Below are positions 8,525 to 16,219 of a DNA stretch of 64,000 bases, one piece after another; within the stretch, counting starts at the first letter, position 1; every line of letters begins with the position of its first letter. The position numbers were made by a program, and so were the translations under genes. The stretch comes from Enterococcaceae bacterium (GTDB lineage Bacteria; Bacillota; Bacilli; Lactobacillales; Enterococcaceae): the NCBI GenBank assembly GCA_022649665.1, contig JALCOL010000003.1, forward strand, positions 222,924 to 286,923. Direction: 5' to 3'. The notes under the pieces are model-generated. The model was not told where the DNA came from. It saw only the letters and a program-made list of their open reading frames with translations, and ran no database searches.

Positions 8525-9042
8525 TCAATCCAGTTCTCTTTTCGATTCGCTTTTTTTATTAGCAGAACGAATCAGCTTGAGTAAATCTTCTCGATCTAAA
8601 AGAATGACTTTGTTAGCTTTGCCGGTTTTGATCGCCTGTTGCGTGTAGTGACTATTCGTGACCACATAAACATCTTCCAATTGATAATATGATTTTCCTG
8701 AATAAGCTTCTTGAACTGCTTTGTTGCCGACATTTTTTTATAGCGCTTACATTGAAATCCAACTTTTTTACCATTAGGTGAAAGTGCCAAAACATCGATC
8801 CCATAGTCACCGACTTTTGGCGTAAGGTGAATTTTTGAATATCCTAGTTTTCCAAGCAGAACCTTAATATATTTTTCAAAATCTTCCCCGCTCAGCTTAT
8901 CGATATCATAGATTCCCAGTTTTCTCAATCGGAATATTTTAATGATTTGAAACATTTCACGAATTAACCATGGGAATACCGCAAGCACTAAAAACATTTT
9001 TAATAACGCTATAAACAGGTCCTGTGAAAATAATTCACTCAA
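8525..9042 (-). pseudogene. Mrr-like restriction endonuclease with one-base frameshift
   Basis: An N-terminal membrane or hydrophobic helix (residues ~8-28) is followed by a restriction endonuclease_Mrr domain: GEDFEKYIKVLLGKLGY, GDYGIDVLA and the catalytic VGFQCKRY. After QCKRY the frame breaks in a run of seven T on the + strand (8733-8739). Reading on with one more base restores KNVGNKAVQEAYSGKSYYQ, aligned with the family, down to TGA at 8525. As written the protein becomes an unrelated tail ending at 8596. The TTG start at 9042 has GGGGGAG upstream. Such proteins cut foreign or modified DNA. It may be a true pseudogene, a phase-variable gene or a homopolymer sequencing error. Confidence 0.75.
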
Positions 9043-9464
9043 AATTTTCTCCCCCTAATCAATAGGCAGCTTTTTCATCATTTTACCATTGACTATAGAG
9101 AAATAGTAAAAAAAGTTTAGTCTCTAAGAAGCTGCAGAATTTTTCTCAATGCGGTTAGTTTCATTCTTTTGGTGCATTCTTAATAAAAGTAAAATCAACT
9201 AAAAATATTTATTATTGTTTCTTTATGAAAAATCGTCTAAAATGATACCTAATGGATTGTTTCTGAACAATCCATTAATATCAGGCCCTAAGAAGTCATC
9301 TGTTTGCACTATGTGATAATTGTTTTATGTGATTAATATTTAATGGAGTTTTATTTTTCTATAGTTGAGCGGCCGGAAATCAAAAAGGGACCAAGTTCAT
9401 TTACAGATAAATTGCGAAATATATAAGTAAAGAGCTACTGGCAAGGGAAGGTGTGGGCAACACC
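9043..9464. other. Spacer with perfect 12-bp hairpin upstream of the TnpB-like gene
   Basis: No gene was found in this AT-rich spacer. It contains a hairpin at 9250-9277 with arms TAATGGATTGTT and AACAATCCATTA and a TCTG loop. No T-run follows, so it is not an obvious terminator. Just before the TnpB-like gene, GGTGTGGGCAACACC (9450-9464) forms a 5-bp stem that could mask the start region. These may be the left-end structures of an IS605-type element. Confidence 0.35.
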
Positions 9465-10886
9465 ATGGGTATGACCAAAAAAAGATCCCCCAGCTATATT
9501 TTGGAGTTCGAGCTGATCGTAAGGACGCAACGGGAGCGCAAGGTGCTGGAAAAGAAAATGCGTATCGCCAAATCCATTTATAATGCTTGTCTTGGATACT
9601 GTTTGAAGCGATTGAGAGCAGTCAAAGCTGATCATGAGTATCAGCAGCTCCTTCAAGAACCAAAGAGCGCAAAGCGCAATCGCGGGTTGCGCGAGATCGA
9701 ACGGGCGCATGGGTATTCGGAATATCAAACACACGCTTTTTCAAAAGATCCGCGCGCCCATTTCGGAGCAGCGTTGGGAAGCAGCGTCGTTCAAAAACTT
9801 GCCACGCGCGCTTTTCAGGCGGTAGAAAGAATTCATTATTTCAAGACACCCAAAGTTCGTTTCAAGAGCAAAACAGATGAAATGACCGTGGAAAATAAAT
9901 CAAATAAAAGCGGACTGCGTCGAAGGGACGGAAAAATCATTTGGGGCGAAATTGCTTTGGAGTTTAAAGTTGCGCCGCAAGATCGCTATGCACAGGAAGG
10001 GTTGATGGACCGGACGAAGTATGTCAGGATTCTTAGAAAACAAATTCGCGGACAAGACCGCTACTTTGTTCAGTTGGTTCAAGAAGGCATTCCGCCGCAA
10101 AAGGCACATGCTGCTGAGCAAACTGTCAATCACGGTCGTGTCGGAATTGACCTCGGCACTGCAACTGTCGCGATCGTAAGCGATCATCGTGCATTGTTGA
10201 CTCCGCTTGCGCCGCCATGCAAAAAAGAGTACGATCAAATCCGCGAAATCGATCAGGCACTGCTGCGCTCGAAAAAAGTGTCTAATCCTGAAAACTATGA
10301 TAAAAATGGAAAGACAAAAAAGGACTGTCTCTGGATCTATTCGAAACGCTATCTCAAGCTGAAAGCGAAAAGAAACGATCTCTACCGAAAAATTGCCGCG
10401 AAACAGCGGCAATATCAAGAAATTCTGGCCAATCAGATTCTCGCACTGGGGGACGATATTCGAATCGAAACCAAGCGTTGCCAGTCTTTAGAGATTTTTG
10501 CATTTATTGATACAAAGAGCATTGCTCGAAAAACGCTTGCCTCTGAACGATTGGCCGGGATGCTGATCGAAATCATCCAACGCAAACTGAGTTACCGCGG
10601 ACTTTCAGTAAAAAAAATCAATACGTATCTCGCAAAAGCAAAAGAATTCAATCCGCTGAACAACGCTACCCGGACAAAACAATTAGCACAGCAATGGCTC
10701 GATTTAAAAGGGGAACGCATCCACCGGGATCTGTATTCAGCCTTTTTACTCAGTAATACTGCTGAATCTCTTGCGGTGATCGATCAGGCAGCGTGCAAAA
10801 CCAAATGGGATCGCTTTAAAAAGCTGCACGATCTGGAGATCGAACGGCTGGATCAAACAGATCCCCATGAACTGCTTCCGGTATAA
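9465..10886 (+). CDS. Lone TnpB-like RuvC nuclease without zinc ribbon
   Basis: 473 residues from ATG 9465 (alternatives: GTG 9453, ATG 9471; GGGAAGG lies at 9445-9451). The RuvC triad is visible: Asp229 in RVGIDLGTATVAIV, Glu335 in DDIRIETKRCQ, and Asp422 in ERIHRDLYSAFLL. The part between the second and third motifs, where TnpB normally holds a CxxC...CxxC zinc ribbon, has no cysteines at all (KEFNPLNNATRTKQLAQQW). The N-terminal ~200 residues are basic and helical, as in TnpB REC/wedge domains. No TnpA lies beside it. TnpB proteins are RNA-guided DNA nucleases of IS200/IS605 elements; that this subgroup works the same way is an inference. A structured RNA candidate starts directly after its stop. 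Confidence 0.8.
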   Translation: MGMTKKRSPSYILEFELIVRTQRERKVLEKKMRIAKSIYNACLGYCLKRLRAVKADHEYQQLLQEPKSAKRNRGLREIERAHGYSEYQTHAFSKDPRAHFGAALGSSVVQKLATRAFQAVERIHYFKTPKVRFKSKTDEMTVENKSNKSGLRRRDGKIIWGEIALEFKVAPQDRYAQEGLMDRTKYVRILRKQIRGQDRYFVQLVQEGIPPQKAHAAEQTVNHGRVGIDLGTATVAIVSDHRALLTPLAPPCKKEYDQIREIDQALLRSKKVSNPENYDKNGKTKKDCLWIYSKRYLKLKAKRNDLYRKIAAKQRQYQEILANQILALGDDIRIETKRCQSLEIFAFIDTKSIARKTLASERLAGMLIEIIQRKLSYRGLSVKKINTYLAKAKEFNPLNNATRTKQLAQQWLDLKGERIHRDLYSAFLLSNTAESLAVIDQAACKTKWDRFKKLHDLEIERLDQTDPHELLPV

Positions 10887-10889
10887 AAA

Positions 10890-11075
10890 TTTACGCGGGG
10901 TTTGACGATGCCTCGCTAAAGGCGGATCGCTTCTTTCCGTCAAAGTTCTGTGATCCGCAGCTCAGTCCTAAATAAAGAATCAGCTTATTGGCTCATTTTT
11001 ATTCAGGAAAGGCTGGATAGAACAGAGTTGTTCTATCTCTCAGAACCTCTTCATCTTGATGACGAGTTCGTCAGA
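10890..11075 (+). ncRNA. Candidate guide-RNA-like structured RNA behind the TnpB-like gene
   Basis: There are four hairpins in 180 bases. H1 is 10896-10917 (GCGGGG with CCTCGC). H2 is 10922-10958 (GCGGATC with GATCCGC). H3 is 11016-11037 (GATAGAACA, loop GAGT, TGTTCTATC). H4 is 11060-11073 (TGACG, loop AGTT, CGTCA). The loop of H1 holds TTTGACG (10902-10908), which is exactly complementary to CGTCAAA (10938-10944) inside the H2 loop, so a kissing loop or pseudoknot can form. This position and architecture fit an omega-RNA-type scaffold read through from the nuclease gene. The guide, if any, would lie after 11073 and transcription would end at the terminator at 11181-11220. Confidence 0.45.
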
Positions 11076-11180
11076 TAATAAAAAATTTTAGCGAAATTAG
11101 TGATTTGTTCCCAAGTGTCCGTCTAATTTCGGCAAACGAGAAGTGTGGATCCCAGGAAAACTTAAACAACTCAACAGATA

Positions 11181-11220
11181 AAGAAGACCTGGCGCGACTC
11201 AAGCGCCAGGTCTTCTTTTT
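11181..11220. terminator. Strong bidirectional terminator
   Basis: A 15-bp stem (AAGAAGACCTGGCGC with its perfect complement, 7-base loop) ends in T5. It would end a transcript coming from the TnpB-like gene and its RNA candidate. Confidence 0.8.
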
Positions 11221-11824
11221 ACTTAGGACCAGTGGATAACTCAATTTTTCACTCAGCAATCAGGTACTCCAGCTCTTCAAGATCAGCCAGATCGGGATAT
11301 CTATTTACAAATATGCGTGCAGAACTTCTGGCCGATTATTTGCGGACTTTTACGCGATTATCTCATGAATAAAATCTGAAACAAAACGATCCAAAATAAT
11401 TTCCAGCTTCAAGCAAGCCGCTTGAGAAAACTGAACCGCAAATGACGGATAAAGCAGTCTGTCATTTGCGGTTCAGTTTGTTATGGATGATTTTTGTAGG
11501 GAGTTTTCTAACAAGAAGAGCCAAGAGGTTCTTATGGATGAAGGAAAACATGAAAGCATCATCCACGCTTTCCAAGAAAGCATAGCAGATCGGTCAAAAA
11601 ATGCACAGAAAAATGCTCAATGTACCGTTTGATATTTGTCACAATAATCACCATAAAACCTCTGTTTTAAAAAAAATATTATATTTGTACTTTAATAAAT
11701 AGACTTTTCGTTTGATCATTGATAAATCTATTTGTCTAAGCAATAAGTAATGTATTTTAATAGGTATTTTTTTGGGGCATATTGCTTATTTATTCAAAAA
11801 AATATTATTGTTGACAGCATATAG
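11221..11824. other. Gene-poor stretch with 19-bp hairpin and a 32-codon ORF
   Basis: No convincing gene was found. Positions 11428-11479 hold a perfect 19-bp inverted repeat (arms starting AAACTGAACCGCAAATGAC) with a 14-base loop and a weak T tract, strong enough to be a terminator but with no obvious gene before it. A small frame, ATG 11534 to TGA 11632 (32 residues, MDEGKHESIIHAFQES...), has AAGAGG five bases upstream and could be a leader or small protein; I would not rely on it. The rest is AT-rich, with open-frame remnants around 11250-11370 that I could not identify. Confidence 0.4.
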
Positions 11825-11854
11825 CTATCGTTAACAGTAGTAAAATGCTATAAC
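11825..11854 (+). promoter_or_regulatory. Shared-motif promoter of the unknown module, copy A
   Basis: CTATCGTTAACAGTAG (11825-11840) is followed by TATAAC (11849-11854) as -10. The same arrangement, with 24 bases from motif start to -10, occurs before copy B (44924-44953) as CTACCGTTTACAGTAA and TATAAT. The motif is a partial palindrome (CTA..GTTAAC..TAG) and lies where the -35 box should be, so activator or autoregulator binding is likely. A TTGACA at 11813-11818 is too far upstream of this -10 for sigma-70. Confidence 0.45.
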
Positions 11855-12410
11855 ACTGAACAAAGTTAAGTAAAGAAAATAGGCAGGGAAAAGGGTAACT
11901 ACCGTGATCATGAGCTGCTCTGACTAATCACGATCAGCGCAAGAGATGAAATCAATGGTAATGAGTCCAACAATACTACGATGAAACAAAATAATTTATA
12001 TTTGTTATTTTTTAATGTAGCTATTATTTGATTTGTTATCAAAGTCATTCAAATATTCATCCTTTGAAACCTGAAAATTGTTTTGATCAGGTCTATTCAA
12101 CATGTTTAAATTCGCTTTTCAATCAACGCGGCACCCAGCTGAATTCTTTTTATCGTTTAAGAATAGGATTCTTCAGGGCCCTCATTACATTTTATGGATG
12201 CGCTTACATTCAGACGTTCGATTCTTTGGTTATTTTGTCATCATTTCACAAAAAGAAATTTTTTTAATGATTTCTCACTTTTCCCGTCTGTTTTTAATAA
12301 GAAAGGGGGCTTTCGGTGAAAAGCATCGACTTGCAAGAAGTTTGCCTTTCAAAAATAGAGGCAGCAGTTTCAAAACAATCACTAAACACTAGTGAAATAT
12401 AATAAAGGAT
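11855..12410 (+). other. Long leader region before copy A large protein
   Basis: About 555 bases lie between the inferred -10 and the GTG start, against about 137 bases before copy B. It contains a stem (CGTGAT...ATCACG around 11903-11925). Two overlapping frames of 79 and 96 codons show no domain features and no ribosome sites, and I consider them spurious. There could be an additional promoter nearer the gene, or an insertion in copy A. Confidence 0.3.
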
Positions 12411-14414
12411 GTGGAGATTTTGGAGAACCAGACATTTAATCAGCTGCTGAAGCAAGCCATCGAGACCTTCCAAACGATTTTTCTAGGGAAATTAAAAGGT
12501 TATTCACGCTATATGAGCGATCCTGCAGAGTATCGGCGGCTTATCGAACGTTTAAAAAAAGGAATGCAGCTGGATGACAGCGGACTGACGACATATTTAG
12601 AATTAAAGCAGAGTCTGCCGCAAATATTGGATGGCATTTCGTTCACCGCACTTAATCAGATCGAGAACAAATCTGCCTTGGACGAATTTTCAACCGACTT
12701 CCAGAAGCTGGCTGAGTTTCTTGATGCTCCCGAAGCGATCGCTGCCGAGAGTGAATTTTACGATCAACTATATAAAGAAATGACCAAATATCTGAAAAAA
12801 GATCTATCAAAAGTCGATTTCAATCTGCTGCTCAAAAGGAGCAATTTTGCCGATATTTGTTTTGATGCGTTGAATCATGCCGATAAATTAGAAATTTCAC
12901 AGTTTTCGCAAGGGGAAAATAAAAGCAGCGAAGTCGTGCTTAAAGAACCTGTTTTGGGATTTTGGTCTGCAGAAACACTGGTCGATTATTTGAAAACCCA
13001 AGAAAATGACGGAATTGGGTTATATGGCATCATTGATAAATTATCTTTTGAAAATTTCTTTGTGTTCGGGGTCAAAAACGGTGAAAATATCACGCTTTTA
13101 TCTGACAAATTCGATCCTTTGAATTTGATTGAACTTCAAGAAACATACCGCTATCCTGAACGCTATGTCGTTACCAGAAATAAAAGCAGCTATCTTCCAT
13201 ACAATCTTTTAGATATCAAACTCGAAAAAATCGATGGGGAGATCTACGCTTATGCGGGAAACACCGAGCATAAGAAAGTGTTAGCAAAAAAAGGCGAGCC
13301 GGTCCGTTTGGGAGAGATTTTCGCATTGCCTAAAGAAAGCTGTCTTTGGATCTTTTTTATGGTCCGAATGATCAGCCAGCAGTATTTCAAAAAAAATACG
13401 CACACGGAAAGCCTTGCTTATACAGGAGAAAAATTTCTTAAAGCAGATCGTCCCAAGCTGACCAGCAGCAAAGACTGGAAAAATTTGAGAAACGGCTGGA
13501 TGATCGACTATTACAAAAAACAAGGGAGACTGGATGAAGAATTATTATTTCCGGTCACGCATTCCGGCGAGTATTTATCGATGATCTATGACGGCGAACG
13601 CTTTATCTTGCAAGATCGCAAAGACAACCCGCGAAACAAAGCACAAGGAGTCAAGTGGGAAGAAGAGAGCGGCATTCGCAAAAGGATCGCCAGTCTGTGG
13701 GAAGATGCCTATGTTTTTGTTCCAAGTGTTTTTGGAACAGCCCCGGCGCTCGAAAACCAGATCAACTATATTCAGCGGGCAAATCTCGCCGCAGAACTAT
13801 CGTGTCTTCTGCGCTATGATTACCGCACGCAGACGCGCGACTTTCGAAAAAAGTATGTCAAACGCCTAAAAGGACGAATGAGCTGGCTTCTTGAAAAAAT
13901 CGCGAAGTGCCAAGAAGAGCCGCTGCCGCTGACAGTTTTTTTGATCGATCCTGCCGAACGGTATCCCGGCTCATTTTCCTCTCACTGGTTTACCGTCAAA
14001 GGAGCGGATGATCCTTATCGATATCAGCGCTCGGATTATGTGCTTGGGAACTATGAAGCTAAGAAATTTACGGACCGGAATTGGCCAGAAACCGTTGCGA
14101 CCTGTGCCGTAACCGGGAAAAAGGCTACGATCGAGTGCCAAATTATGGTATCATCATTAGATGACTTGCTTTATTTGACGGGCTGGAAAATAAGCGATCT
14201 GCCAGTCCCGATGCAGCATTACTCGTTCAATAAGGAATTTTCCCGCGAGGATCCGCAAATGAAAAAAATGGATCCGATCGACAGAGTGGTGAATCCATTC
14301 GGTCCGCCTTTTCTGGATTCCAACAATCAATTTCACGTGACTATTCCTCTGTCGAAGACTGGATATTCCGACTTGCGCAAGCAGTATGGACTGAAGCCAG
14401 ACAAATTCTGGTAA
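12411..14414 (+). CDS. Large protein of an unknown two-gene module, copy A
   Basis: 667 residues, no recognised family. The GTG start (GTGGAGATTTTGGAG) has AAAGGAT upstream, and the same GTG start is kept in copy B (42760-44787). The N-terminal ~150 residues are helical (TIETFQTIFL, RLIERLKKGMQLD). A middle part includes FGVKNGENITLLSD and YLSMIYDGERF. A basic, probably helical stretch LRYDYRTQTRDFRKKYVKRL follows. The most conserved tail has ATCAVTGKKATIEC (Cys565, Cys576), LLYLTGWKISDLPVPMQH and the ending YGLKPDKFW. There is no signal peptide and no clear membrane span. The first 78 residues are about 65% identical to copy B by eye. The function is unknown; the adjacent HTH protein suggests a regulated or self-regulated module. 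Confidence 0.8.
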   Translation: MEILENQTFNQLLKQAIETFQTIFLGKLKGYSRYMSDPAEYRRLIERLKKGMQLDDSGLTTYLELKQSLPQILDGISFTALNQIENKSALDEFSTDFQKLAEFLDAPEAIAAESEFYDQLYKEMTKYLKKDLSKVDFNLLLKRSNFADICFDALNHADKLEISQFSQGENKSSEVVLKEPVLGFWSAETLVDYLKTQENDGIGLYGIIDKLSFENFFVFGVKNGENITLLSDKFDPLNLIELQETYRYPERYVVTRNKSSYLPYNLLDIKLEKIDGEIYAYAGNTEHKKVLAKKGEPVRLGEIFALPKESCLWIFFMVRMISQQYFKKNTHTESLAYTGEKFLKADRPKLTSSKDWKNLRNGWMIDYYKKQGRLDEELLFPVTHSGEYLSMIYDGERFILQDRKDNPRNKAQGVKWEEESGIRKRIASLWEDAYVFVPSVFGTAPALENQINYIQRANLAAELSCLLRYDYRTQTRDFRKKYVKRLKGRMSWLLEKIAKCQEEPLPLTVFLIDPAERYPGSFSSHWFTVKGADDPYRYQRSDYVLGNYEAKKFTDRNWPETVATCAVTGKKATIECQIMVSSLDDLLYLTGWKISDLPVPMQHYSFNKEFSREDPQMKKMDPIDRVVNPFGPPFLDSNNQFHVTIPLSKTGYSDLRKQYGLKPDKFW

Positions 14415-14492
14415 GCGCCAATACGCTTTGTTGTAATAAAAAACAATGGGAGCGGCGTTTATTCATAGCGATCGCTTCGATATGGAGGAATC

Positions 14493-14957
14493 GTGTTGAG
14501 TATAAAAAAAAGCCGTAAACCGGCAGGAATCAAAATTTCAAAAAAAGATTTGATCGACTGGTTGAAGTCCTCAGCAAAATCAGCGAACGATCAAGCAGAG
14601 AAAATCGTGCTGCCGATCTCGCTTGCTGAGCTGATCGAGTTGATCGAAGCCTTGCCGGATGAAAAGCCCAAATTAGACGATGCTGAAAAAGCCAGACTTG
14701 TTTTGGAGATGTATTCGCAGCCTGAGATCCATCGCCAAACGGGGATCCCGTTTTCCAGTGTGAATCAGCTGGTCAATCATACCCGCGAGCTGACAAAATC
14801 CCGCTGGGAGACTGTCAAAAAGCTGGCTTTGATGTACGATGCTGAAAATAACAGAAAAGAAAAATTGACTGAGATCATTTCGGAGCTGAGCGAAAATGAG
14901 CTGCTGATGGTCGAGCGGATCATAGCCGCTGTCAAAGAACATCCCGGAAAAGTATGA
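14493..14957 (+). CDS. HTH protein of the unknown module, copy A
   Basis: 154 residues. The N-terminal part (KKDLIDWLKSSAKS, LPISLAELIELIEALP) is helical. The middle (about residues 65-115) is a helix-turn-helix: ARLVLEMYSQPEIHRQTG followed by IPFSSVNQLVNHTREL and SRWETVKKLALMYD, as in XRE-like small regulators. The C-terminal helix contains ENELLMVERIIAAVKE. It starts GTG (or TTG 14496) behind GGAGGAATC, 78 bases after the large gene on the same strand. It probably binds DNA and may control the module. The 55-residue HTH core is about 80% identical to the copy B protein. Confidence 0.75.
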   Translation: MLSIKKSRKPAGIKISKKDLIDWLKSSAKSANDQAEKIVLPISLAELIELIEALPDEKPKLDDAEKARLVLEMYSQPEIHRQTGIPFSSVNQLVNHTRELTKSRWETVKKLALMYDAENNRKEKLTEIISELSENELLMVERIIAAVKEHPGKV

Positions 14958-15053
14958 AAGTTTCGATATGATTCGGCGGAAGTTGATCATTTAAAGTATT
15001 GTTTTGTGCTTTATCAAGGAAATCTTTAGCGTATTATTATCCAGCAAACATTA

Positions 15054-15085
15054 TTGATACCGCTTTTACGTTTGCATGCTATACT
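15054..15085 (+). promoter_or_regulatory. Possible promoter of the third HTH gene
   Basis: An extended -10, TGCTATACT (15077-15085), is preceded by TTGATA at a long spacing of 20. The stretch between, TACCGCTTTTACG, partly resembles the CTACCGTTTACAG motif seen before both large genes. Confidence 0.35.
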
Positions 15086-15197
15086 GCGTTGTACGGGAAA
15101 ACTTTTTCCGTCATGTCAAAAGAAGCCAGTGACAAGACGTATGCCACGGAACCATCACTGCTTATTCAGACACGGAATCTGATCTGGAGGGATTCCA

Positions 15198-15665
15198 ATG
15201 AACACACATAAATCCAATGATCCACCTGCGCTCGGAAAAACAAAGAAAGATTTGATCACTTGGATCAAACATTTCGCGAAAGCAATACCCGGCGAAACTC
15301 GGGAAATCGAATTGCCGATCTCTTTAGAGAGATTGGTCAAAGCGATCGACTCGCTTTCCGCAGAAAATCAATTGGAAATTTCCAAAAATAATGATATCAA
15401 AAAGGCCCGTTTTATTTTGAAAAAATACACCATTCCCGAGATCCATGAGCAGACGCGTCTTTCAGCTGTATGCATCAAACATCTCGTGAAAAACCCTTAC
15501 GAATTGAAAAAAGCCAGCTGGGAAACCGTCCATAAACTATCAGCTTTTTATGATCAGGTCTATCTTCATCAGGAAAAACTCACAATGATTTTAAGCGGTC
15601 TATCTGATAAGGAAGTTTTAGTTCTAGAACGTCTTCTCGCTGCGGCAAAAAAGAAACGTTTTTAA
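15198..15665 (+). CDS. HTH protein, third paralogue without its own large partner
   Basis: 155 residues, ATG behind TGGAGG. It has the same plan as the two other HTH proteins: TKKDLITWIKHFAKA, LPISLERLVKAIDSL, the HTH core YTIPEIHEQTRLSAVCIKHL and SWETVHKLSAFYD, then LSDKEVLVLERLLAA. It is more diverged in the recognition region (LSAVCIKHL against IPFSSVNQL), so it probably recognises another site or has lost DNA binding. Its start (MNTHKSNDPP) resembles copy B (MNTNKKSHPT) more than copy A. It has its own promoter-like sequence and lies 240 bases behind copy A. Confidence 0.7.
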   Translation: MNTHKSNDPPALGKTKKDLITWIKHFAKAIPGETREIELPISLERLVKAIDSLSAENQLEISKNNDIKKARFILKKYTIPEIHEQTRLSAVCIKHLVKNPYELKKASWETVHKLSAFYDQVYLHQEKLTMILSGLSDKEVLVLERLLAAAKKKRF

Positions 15666-15702
15666 GCGTCTGCATAGAGATGAGAATGAAAAGTCTGTTT
15701 GC

Positions 15703-15731
15703 TTTACGGTGTTTAAGCTGCGCGATATGAT
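15703..15731 (+). promoter_or_regulatory. Promoter of the 105-residue gene
   Basis: TTTACG (15703-15708), a 17-base spacer and TATGAT (15726-15731) lie 56 bases before the ATG at 15788. Confidence 0.5.
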
Positions 15732-15787
15732 TTGCTTATCGTAAGACGCTGCATCGGGAAAACTTCACAAAGGGGAAGTGCTTTCAA

Positions 15788-16105
15788 ATGTTTAAGCAAC
15801 TGCATGACTATGTGAAACAGAACTATGAAGACGGAAATTATCAAGAAGCTGAAGAAGAATACAAAAATTGGTCAGCAAAGTATGACCAAGCGGCTAGCGC
15901 GAATCCAGCAAAAAAAGCTAGTGATTATCAGCTGGGCTATGAGCAAGCGACGGCCGACTTTGAACAAAAACATTCATTTCATCACTATCCCGAAAAATTA
16001 GTGGATTTTGCAAATCAACTTACAGAAAACAAAATGCAGGAGATCACTGAATTTATCAAAGGATATGAAGACCGTAAAAAAGAGCTCAAGACCTCAAAGA
16101 AATAA
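15788..16105 (+). CDS. Uncharacterised helical protein, 105 residues
   Basis: ATG with AAAGGGGAAG upstream. The protein is charged, helical and soluble: residues 1-35 are rich in Tyr/Glu (NYEDGNYQEAEEEYKNW), then SDYQLGYEQATADFEQ, and the C-terminus is lysine-rich. I know no family for it. It follows the HTH paralogue with its own promoter and a strong terminator, so it is probably an independent gene of the same accessory island. Confidence 0.6.
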   Translation: MFKQLHDYVKQNYEDGNYQEAEEEYKNWSAKYDQAASANPAKKASDYQLGYEQATADFEQKHSFHHYPEKLVDFANQLTENKMQEITEFIKGYEDRKKELKTSKK

Positions 16106-16106
16106 A

Positions 16107-16152
16107 AAATCTCTCCGTGCACTGATAGACAAGTGCACGGAGAGATTTTTTT
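16107..16152 (+). terminator. Intrinsic terminator at the end of the accessory island
   Basis: A perfect 16-bp stem (AAATCTCTCCGTGCAC with its complement, 10-base loop) is followed by T7. Confidence 0.85.
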
Positions 16153-16219
16153 ACTTAATATGAAATGAGTCATTTTCCGAACATTTCTTTCTGTTTTATG
16201 ACATTTGTTCTAATCAGTG

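Noticed and set aside
8730..8745. Programmed -1 frameshift in the Mrr-like gene
   Set aside because: The run is TAT AAA AAA ATG on the coding strand; the base before the two AAA codons is T, so the P-site tRNA could not re-pair as in classical slippery heptamers. A plain indel is more likely.
12028..12392. Two overlapping open frames (79 and 96 codons) before the copy A large gene
   Set aside because: They have no ribosome sites, no domain features and overlap each other in different frames; they look like chance frames in a leader region.
14080..14160. Resemblance of CAVTGKK to the CxVTG motif of type I-C Cas8 (Csd1)
   Set aside because: Only four residues agree, the surrounding sequence differs, and there are no cas genes or CRISPR repeats in the window.
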